Shown: piece after piece, positions 58,979-64,000 of the stretch | Numbering within the stretch: position 1 is the first letter of the stretch | Layout: each line of letters starts with the position of its first letter | NCBI RefSeq assembly: GCF_009764265.1 | Contig: NZ_RWIR01000079.1 | Location: 62,001 to 126,000, forward strand | DNA from: Pseudomonas sp. PB101 | Lineage (GTDB): Bacteria; Pseudomonadota; Gammaproteobacteria; Pseudomonadales; Pseudomonadaceae | DNA: 64,000 nucleotides | Direction: 5' to 3' | Notes under the pieces: model-generated | What the model was told of the DNA's origin: nothing | The model's database searches: none | What the model saw: only the letters and a program-made list of their open reading frames with translations | Made by a program: the position numbers and the translations under genes

Positions 58979-60397
58979 TCAGGTAACTTTGACGATCTGC
59001 GGTGGACTCCATGTCCCTTTGCCAGGAGGCAGGATGGAAGGTGCTTGCGTCTTCGGCCAATACAGGCGCATCACCATGTAGATCAGATCATTCGGTGCAG
59101 GTAGCCAGTTGCTTTCCTTGTCTGCGCCGGGTGAATCCTTCTGGATGTACAGCGTCAGCGAGCCGTCGGCGTTCTTCTTCATGTCGGGTAGCATCGGCGC
59201 GTTGATGAGGTAGCGATTGATCGGATTCTTGATCAGCAGTTGCGACTTGCCGTCGTACATCGTCACCGACCAGAAAGCATTGACTGGAGGGAGTTGCCCG
59301 GCAGCAAAGGTGATCGTGTAGTTGTGTTTGCTGCCGTCGAGTCGCTCGCCATTGGGTAAGGTACTGGTTATCGGATACGTGGCCTCATCGGCGTCGTTGG
59401 CATAGATGCCCGCTTGCGCCACGGCAGCGCGCTTCAGCCAGTCGCCGTTATAAAAGGCACTGTTGCCACCGGCACCGGCAATGTTCCAGCCGTTGATCTT
59501 CGTGCCGAGATTCTTGATCCCATCCGCGACCTTCGCATGCCCGGCCTGCATGCCCTGAACGATGGCGGACTTCTGCTCGGCCGATAGAGCCTGGAAGTTA
59601 AAATCCTTCCCTACGCCGATTCGTGCAAGTTTCTCGCGGATCGCCACTTCATCCGGTGCGGCGGGATCGAACTGCAAGGCAAAGCCCAGGTACTTGAAGA
59701 AGTCGGTCTTCACCAGGTCTTTGTCGATCTTCGGGAAATCAATCGGTGGCGGGGCAGGTGGCGCGGGTTGCTTGAGATAGGCGGAAAGCGGTTGTGCCTT
59801 GTAGCCGGACTGGATCTTTACGACATTGGGCATATCCGCCGAGTTGAAGAGCTGGGTCCGGAAGACCGCGAAGGGCAGTTGCGTGCGGGAATGAAACACC
59901 TTCTTGATGCCCGGCGGAGTCGCGCCTTTCCATTCGGGGCCGGCTACCATGTAATCGCCGGCTTCATCGCCGGTGGTACGGCTGCCGATGTAACCGAAGT
60001 TGTAAGTGTTGCCATCGATAAGTTGCACCGTGTAGTACCGCGGTTTCTCTACCGCTGGTACCGAGAGCACGATCGGCTCGCTGCGCAGGTCCATGAACAG
60101 CATGGAATAGGGCGTGTCGCTGTTCGGTGAGACGATGGCCGTGTCCTTGTAGGTCGCGACGTGATGCAAGCTATCGATCTGGTTGAACGGCGCCTTGTAC
60201 TGGCTGGAGTTCTTGTCCACTGCGTACTCGTACATGATCGCGTAGTTCATCACGATGGGCAGACCGTAGACGTAGCCCTCCTCGGCGATGGCTTTCGTTT
60301 CGGCGGGAGTAATGTCCGTTGCGTGGGTGAGGGTGGATGTCAAAGAGGCGAGCAATAACATCGCACAGCCAAAGGCTCTAGGTAGTGGTTCTTTCAT
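58979..60397 (-). CDS. exported DUF1254/DUF1214-domain protein
   Basis: A 472-residue protein with a signal peptide (MKEPLPRAFGCAMLLLASLTSTLTHA). It has an N-terminal DUF1254-type domain (AEEGYVYGLPIVMNYAIMYEYA, SPNSDTPYSMLFMDLRSEPIVL, YYTVQLIDGNTYNFGYIGSRTTG) and a C-terminal DUF1214 domain (AFWSVTMYDGKSQLLIKNPINRYLI, LYIQKDSPGADKESNWLPAP, MVMRLYWPK). The family is widespread and unassigned. It is monocistronic. Confidence 0.92.
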   Translation of the reverse strand: MKEPLPRAFGCAMLLLASLTSTLTHATDITPAETKAIAEEGYVYGLPIVMNYAIMYEYAVDKNSSQYKAPFNQIDSLHHVATYKDTAIVSPNSDTPYSMLFMDLRSEPIVLSVPAVEKPRYYTVQLIDGNTYNFGYIGSRTTGDEAGDYMVAGPEWKGATPPGIKKVFHSRTQLPFAVFRTQLFNSADMPNVVKIQSGYKAQPLSAYLKQPAPPAPPPIDFPKIDKDLVKTDFFKYLGFALQFDPAAPDEVAIREKLARIGVGKDFNFQALSAEQKSAIVQGMQAGHAKVADGIKNLGTKINGWNIAGAGGNSAFYNGDWLKRAAVAQAGIYANDADEATYPITSTLPNGERLDGSKHNYTITFAAGQLPPVNAFWSVTMYDGKSQLLIKNPINRYLINAPMLPDMKKNADGSLTLYIQKDSPGADKESNWLPAPNDLIYMVMRLYWPKTQAPSILPPGKGTWSPPQIVKVT

Positions 60398-60509
60398 AAA
60401 CCTGCTTCTCCATTCCTTGAATCGGATAGTGAATCGATCTACTGATCATTAGTCAGGCGATATGAAAGGTCGCGCTGTTCACGATCTGATGACCCATCGC
60501 GCTTTTTGT

Positions 60510-60785
60510 CTACCTGTAAGTCTTTGTCTTGCCCGAAGATGTCACTCCGAACGCGACACTGTGCGAGGAGAATACGACACGGATGGCAAACCCAGGTTGC
60601 TCGATCAGTATAAGCGGCAATTCAAATAGCGCTGCCGAGATACCAGCAGCTTTCAAGACTTTACTGATCGGACAAAAAATCGGGCGCCACTTCAGACCTT
60701 TCACCTCAGGTCGCTGGAAATATGAACACAGACCTGAGATGGTCTTCGCCCCTTGCTTCCAGCCACCAACGCTATCCTTAATCAT
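60510..60785 (-). CDS. possible small protein (91 residues)
   Basis: The 418-base gap 60398-60815 holds a minus-strand frame of 91 codons (ATG at 60785) with a hydrophobic middle (SALFELPLILIEQPGFAIRVVFSS preceded by ISKVLKAAG) ending GKTKTYR. It shows no clear ribosome-binding site. A small membrane or secreted protein is possible. Nothing else is visible in the gap. Confidence 0.3.
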   Translation of the reverse strand: MIKDSVGGWKQGAKTISGLCSYFQRPEVKGLKWRPIFCPISKVLKAAGISAALFELPLILIEQPGFAIRVVFSSHSVAFGVTSSGKTKTYR

Positions 60786-60815
60786 CGCTCCCGCCCTCGA
60801 GATGGATCTTCGCCC

Positions 60816-62174
60816 ATGCAAACCCCCAGCCCCCAACGCTCCCTCTGGAAAACCTACCTGTTTTTCCTCGCCCCGATGGTCCTGTCGAACTTCCTGCAAT
60901 CGATGTCCGGCACGGTCAACAGCATCTACATCGGCCAGATGCTCGGTACCCAGGCGTTGGCGGCGGTGTCGGGGATGTTCCCCATCGTGTTCTTTTTCAT
61001 TGCCCTGGTGATCGGCCTCGGTGCGGGCGCGGGGGTGTTGATCGGCCAGGCGTGGGGGGCGCGGGAGACGCATCTGGTGAAAGCGATTGCCGGGGCGACG
61101 GTGTTGTTGGGGGTGTTGATCGGGTTGGTGGCGGCGGTGGTGGGGAGTGTCTTTGCGCGGTCGGCGTTGGTCGGGTTGGGCACGCCGGCGGATGTGCTGG
61201 ACGATGCGGTGGCGTATGCCCATGTGATGTTGTGGATCATGCCGTCGCTGTTGGTGTTTGTGCTGTTCACGCAGTTGTTGCGCGGGGTCAGCGATACGTT
61301 GTCGCCGCTGTTGGCGCTAGTGGTGTCGACCATGGTCGGGCTGGCGCTGACGCCGGCGTTGATTCGCGGGTGGTTGGGTTTTGCGCCGATGGGCATTCAG
61401 AGTGCGGCGATTGCCGGGCTGGTGGGTAACCTGGTGGCGATGGGGCTGCTGGCGTGGCGCTTGATTGGCAAGGGCCATCCGCTGGCGCCGGACCGCGAGT
61501 TCTTTGCGGCGATGAAGCTGGACATGGCGATCCTCGGCAAGGTGCTGCGCATCGGTTTGCCCACCGGGTTGCAGATGGTGGTGTTGTCGTTGTCGGAGCT
61601 GGTGATTCTGGCGCTGGTGAACCAGCACGGTTCCCAGGCGACGGCGGCGTATGGCGCGGTGACGCAGATCGTCAATTACGTGCAGTTTCCCGCGTTGTCG
61701 ATTGCGATTACCGCGTCGATTCTTGGGGCGCAGGCGATCGGGGCGGGGCGCATCGAGCGTATCGGGCCGATCCTGAAGACCGGGCTGTTGATCAACGTGT
61801 GCCTGACCGGTGGCCTGGTGGTGCTCGGGTACTTGTTGTCGAGCTGGTTGCTGGCGTCGTTCCTGACCGAAGAGGCGACACTCAACATGGCTGAGCACCT
61901 GTTGCACATCATGCTCTGGAGCCTGTTGGTGTTCGGCTTCCAGGCGATCATCGGCGGCATCATGCGTGCCAGCGGCACGGTGATGGTGCCAGTGGCGATT
62001 TCCATTGTCTGCGTGGTGGGGATTCAGTTGCCGGCGGCGTATCTGCTGGATGCGAAGTTCGGGCTGCAAGGGGTGTGGATGGCGTTTCCGGTAGCGTATC
62101 TGGGGATGCTGGTGTTGCAGACGCTGTATTACAAACTGGTGTGGCAGCATCAGAAGATTGAGCGGTTGGTGTAG
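60816..62174 (+). CDS. MATE-family multidrug exporter
   Basis: A 452-residue efflux protein with twelve hydrophobic segments of the multidrug and toxic compound extrusion family. Features: LWKTYLFFLAPMVLSNFLQSMSG, the pseudo-repeat containing TSITASILGAQAIGAGRIERIG, and GPILKTGLLINVCLTGG. The start at 60816 begins directly before the first family-specific block; upstream reading has no homology. Substrate (cationic drugs or metabolites) is not predictable. Guanine-rich third positions distinguish it slightly from neighbours. Confidence 0.92.
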   Translation: MQTPSPQRSLWKTYLFFLAPMVLSNFLQSMSGTVNSIYIGQMLGTQALAAVSGMFPIVFFFIALVIGLGAGAGVLIGQAWGARETHLVKAIAGATVLLGVLIGLVAAVVGSVFARSALVGLGTPADVLDDAVAYAHVMLWIMPSLLVFVLFTQLLRGVSDTLSPLLALVVSTMVGLALTPALIRGWLGFAPMGIQSAAIAGLVGNLVAMGLLAWRLIGKGHPLAPDREFFAAMKLDMAILGKVLRIGLPTGLQMVVLSLSELVILALVNQHGSQATAAYGAVTQIVNYVQFPALSIAITASILGAQAIGAGRIERIGPILKTGLLINVCLTGGLVVLGYLLSSWLLASFLTEEATLNMAEHLLHIMLWSLLVFGFQAIIGGIMRASGTVMVPVAISIVCVVGIQLPAAYLLDAKFGLQGVWMAFPVAYLGMLVLQTLYYKLVWQHQKIERLV

Positions 62175-62212
62175 GCGGGACGCAGCGGGAGGGGCATGCT
62201 GTTCACTGAACT

Positions 62213-62329
62213 TTGTGGCGAGGGGGCTTGCCCCCGTTCGAGTGCGAAGCGCTCGCAAAAAATTGTACTGATCGCGATATTTTGGGGGGCTGCTGCGCAG
62301 CCCAACGGGGGCAAGCCCCCTCGCCACAA
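62213..62329. repeat. long inverted repeat, TGTGGCGAGGGGGC class
   Basis: TTGTGGCGAGGGGGCTTGCC plus CCCG (62213-62236) and its exact reverse complement (62306-62329) form perfect 24-base arms. The loop itself contains smaller hairpins (AGCGCT region, GCTGCTGCGCAGC). A partial third arm (CTCGCCACAAAA) follows to 62345. Confidence 0.85.
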
Positions 62330-62387
62330 AACCCTCGCCACAAAAGGACGGTGTGACTGAAAAAGACAGGCGCAATCGCCTGGGGAG

Positions 62388-63059
62388 ATGAACCCCTTGT
62401 CCCATTCCATCCTGCAAGACCGGCCGGCGGCCGGGCGGCGTTTGATCGAGCCGCTGCTGCCTTACGCCAATCACCCCGAAGTCATCGTTCTGGCCCTGCC
62501 CCGTGGCGGCGTGCCGGTGGCCTATGAGGTGGCCACGGCGCTGAAGGTTCGCCTGGACCTGATGCTGGTGCGCAAGCTCGGCGTGCCGTCCCGTCCAGAG
62601 TACGCCATGGGTGCGATTGCCAGCGGCGGTATCCAGATTCGTAATGAAGAGGCACTGCGCGCGCACCCGATCGCTCGCGGCGAATTCGACGCCGTGGTCG
62701 AGCGGGAAACCCGCGAGCTGCTGCGCCGCGAGCAGGTCTACCGTGGCACGCGGCCGCCGGTGCAGCTCAAGGACCAGGTGGTGATCCTGATCGACGACGG
62801 CCTGGCCACCGGCGCGTCGATGCGTGCGGCGATCCAGGCGCTGAAGCTGCAGGCGCCAGCGCGCATCGTGGTGGCGGTGCCGGTGGCGCCGATCGAGACG
62901 CTGCAAGCCCTGCGCAGCGAGGTGGATGAGCTGGTCTGCCCGCTGATGCCCGATTGGTTCACGTCGATTGGCCATTGGTACATGGACTTTTCCCAGACCC
63001 GGGATGCCGAGGTGATCGAGCTGTTGCGGCGGGCGTGGCAGCGCGAGGACTGCGGGTAG
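62388..63059 (+). CDS. phosphoribosyltransferase-family protein
   Basis: A 223-residue protein with the PRPP-binding motif VVILIDDGLATGASMRAAI (residues about 129-147) and an upstream LALPRGGVPVAYEVA loop. It resembles the putative phosphoribosyltransferases often found beside erythromycin-esterase or dienelactone genes, here alone. GGGGAG precedes the ATG. Its nucleobase acceptor is unknown. The gene follows a long inverted repeat. Confidence 0.9.
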   Translation: MNPLSHSILQDRPAAGRRLIEPLLPYANHPEVIVLALPRGGVPVAYEVATALKVRLDLMLVRKLGVPSRPEYAMGAIASGGIQIRNEEALRAHPIARGEFDAVVERETRELLRREQVYRGTRPPVQLKDQVVILIDDGLATGASMRAAIQALKLQAPARIVVAVPVAPIETLQALRSEVDELVCPLMPDWFTSIGHWYMDFSQTRDAEVIELLRRAWQREDCG

Positions 63060-63183
63060 CGACAGGTGGTCGCAAATCAGTGGGCAAGGTGGAATAAACG
63101 CCGGTTGTTTGCTTTAGTCCATCTGGTGCCGGCCTTCTTGCGCGGCACGCCAACTCAGGACGGGAGCCCTCCCGGAGAGTGCC

Positions 63184-63753
63184 ATGAACCTTCGATCCGC
63201 GCGTTGCGTCGCTCTGGCCGGCACCTTGCTGTTCGGCCCGGCTCAGTTCGCCGAGGCCGTGGAATACAAGGCGGTGAACGCCAGGGCCAGCACCTTGAGT
63301 TTCACCTATGAGCAGATGGGTTCGAGAGCCTACGGCACCTTTAGCAAGTTCAAGGCCAATCTGGACTTCGACACCGATAACCCCGGCGGTGCCCACGCCG
63401 TGCTGACCATCGACCTGAACAGCATCGACGCCGGCAGCAGCAACGCCAACACCGAGCTGCAAAAACCGGCGTGGTTCGACACGCAAACCTATCCGGTGGC
63501 GACCTTCGAGTCGACGTCCATCAAGTCCCTTGGCGATAACCGCTATACCTTCACCGGCAACCTGTCCCTGCGCGGGCTCACTCGGGAGGTGAGCGTGCCG
63601 GTGCTGCTGAAGTCGGGGAGCTCCGTCGGCATCTTCGATGGCGAACTGGTGCTCAAGCGTGACGACTTCAAGATGGGCGAGGGCGAGTGGGCGGACAGTG
63701 TGGTGTCCAACGAGATCAATATCCGCTTTCGGATGGTGGCGCCGCAGCGCTGA
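63184..63753 (+). CDS. YceI-family periplasmic protein
   Basis: A 189-residue protein with a signal peptide (LAGTLLFGPAQFAEA), followed by the YceI lipocalin-like barrel: ASTLSFTYEQMGSRAYGTFSKFKANLDFDTDNP, AVLTIDLNSIDAGSSNANTELQKPAWFDT and FTGNLSLRGLTREVSVPV. Such proteins bind isoprenoid or amphiphilic ligands. The RBS is CGGAGAG. It is monocistronic. Confidence 0.93.
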   Translation: MNLRSARCVALAGTLLFGPAQFAEAVEYKAVNARASTLSFTYEQMGSRAYGTFSKFKANLDFDTDNPGGAHAVLTIDLNSIDAGSSNANTELQKPAWFDTQTYPVATFESTSIKSLGDNRYTFTGNLSLRGLTREVSVPVLLKSGSSVGIFDGELVLKRDDFKMGEGEWADSVVSNEINIRFRMVAPQR

Positions 63754-63779
63754 CTGGAGCCTGCCCGATAACGCGGTAC

Positions 63780-63883
63780 CTGTAGGAGCCGGCTTGCTGG
63801 CGATGGACTGTTTATCCAGGTCGCACGCGTTATCGTTAACGACCATCGCTGCGATGCGGCGACCCGACAAGCCAGCTCCTACA
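63780..63883. repeat. REPIN, GTAGGAGCCGGCTTGCTGG type, damaged right arm
   Basis: Left arm TGTAGGAGCCGGCTTGCTGG, right arm ACAAGCCAGCTCCTACA. The right arm is interrupted by GCTGCGATGCGGCGACCC. It is the first of two tandem doublets closing the window. Confidence 0.8.
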
Positions 63884-63905
63884 CGGAATCGCGTGACCCT
63901 CAATC

Positions 63906-64000
63906 CTTGTAGGAGCCGGCTTGCTGGCGATGGACTCAAGCGCGCCGCGTTTATCCAGTTCACACGCGTTTTCGTTAACGACCATCGCCAGCAAGCCGGC
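63906..64000. repeat. REPIN, GTAGGAGCCGGC type, cut by window edge
   Basis: Left arm TTGTAGGAGCCGGCTTGCTG and the beginning of the right arm GCCAGCAAGCCGGC. The loop shares TTTATCCAG and CACACGCGTT with the preceding doublet, so the two arose by local duplication. Confidence 0.8.

Noticed and set aside
61317..62975. 552-codon minus-strand frame opposite the MATE gene
   Set aside because: Runs through a REP inverted repeat and two real genes; low-complexity translation.

Overview
The window is chromosomal DNA of a fluorescent-group Pseudomonas. Supporting this are its high GC content, about eighteen REP/REPIN-type intergenic palindromes (arms such as GTGGGAGCGAGCTTGCTCGC), the agu2-type agmatine operon with a Tat-exported deiminase, a GcsR-like sigma54 activator beside gcvH, and codon usage. 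No rRNA, tRNA, CRISPR array, integrase or insertion sequence was seen. Most of the window is nitrogen-compound catabolism and transport; one lower-GC patch (about 33.4-35.9 kb) adjoins a type VI secretion PAAR effector locus. Layout, 0-31 kb. The window opens inside gamma-glutamyltransferase, followed by an isochorismatase-fold hydrolase and a RutR-like TetR regulator. From 2.6 to 26.8 kb lies a large block with three NCS1-family permeases: (a) LysR, permease and a nitrilase-fold amidase translated with an overlapping TTG start; (b) LuxR, two exported amidohydrolases, a TorF-type porin and a permease; (c) LysR, ureohydrolase (guanidinobutyrase/agmatinase type), aldehyde dehydrogenase, permease and GMC alcohol oxidoreductase. 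Between (b) and (c) is a glycine/lipoate group (gcvH, glyA, lipA) with a clear sigma54 promoter and a GcsR-like activator but no gcvP, gcvT or sdaA, and a D-Ala-D-Ala dipeptidase/L,D-transpeptidase pair. Then follow GNAT, NIPSNAP, two exported unknowns, and a divergent ppk2/ppx pair with a Pho box. Layout, 31-44 kb. A PAAR-like protein, a PAAR effector with a probable pore-forming C-terminus and an overlapping membrane protein (probable immunity) are followed by an AT-rich minus-strand group of unknown exported and membrane proteins, including an 87-codon open frame without an AUG. Next are a cytochrome c, a LysR regulator and the agu2 operon (agmatine deiminase, N-carbamoylputrescine amidase, polyamine-binding protein, Tat-exported deiminase). 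After that come small enzymes, an Xre-type regulator/membrane protein pair with two near-identical 20-bp operators, and an exported chorismate mutase. Layout, 44-64 kb. An operon for glutamylation and oxidation of an amine (glutamine synthetase-like, aldehyde dehydrogenase, iron alcohol dehydrogenase, APC permease) is followed by a winged-helix/TPR regulator opposite an NAD(P)-binding protein and cupin, a five-repeat exported small protein, a RES-Xre toxin-antitoxin pair, a Fic protein with a repeated 20-bp upstream element, a chemoreceptor, a DUF1254 protein, a MATE exporter, a phosphoribosyltransferase and a YceI protein. How it fits together: at least six gene groups handle amides, guanidino compounds or amines (gamma-glutamyl compounds, nitrilase substrates, guanidino acids or alcohols, glycine, agmatine/putrescine, glutamylated amines), each with its own transporter or regulator. 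The best candidates for undescribed biology are module (c) read as a guanidino-alcohol pathway, module (b) as an outer-to-inner-membrane uptake and processing line, the truncated sigma54-controlled glycine operon, and the PAAR effector-immunity locus.
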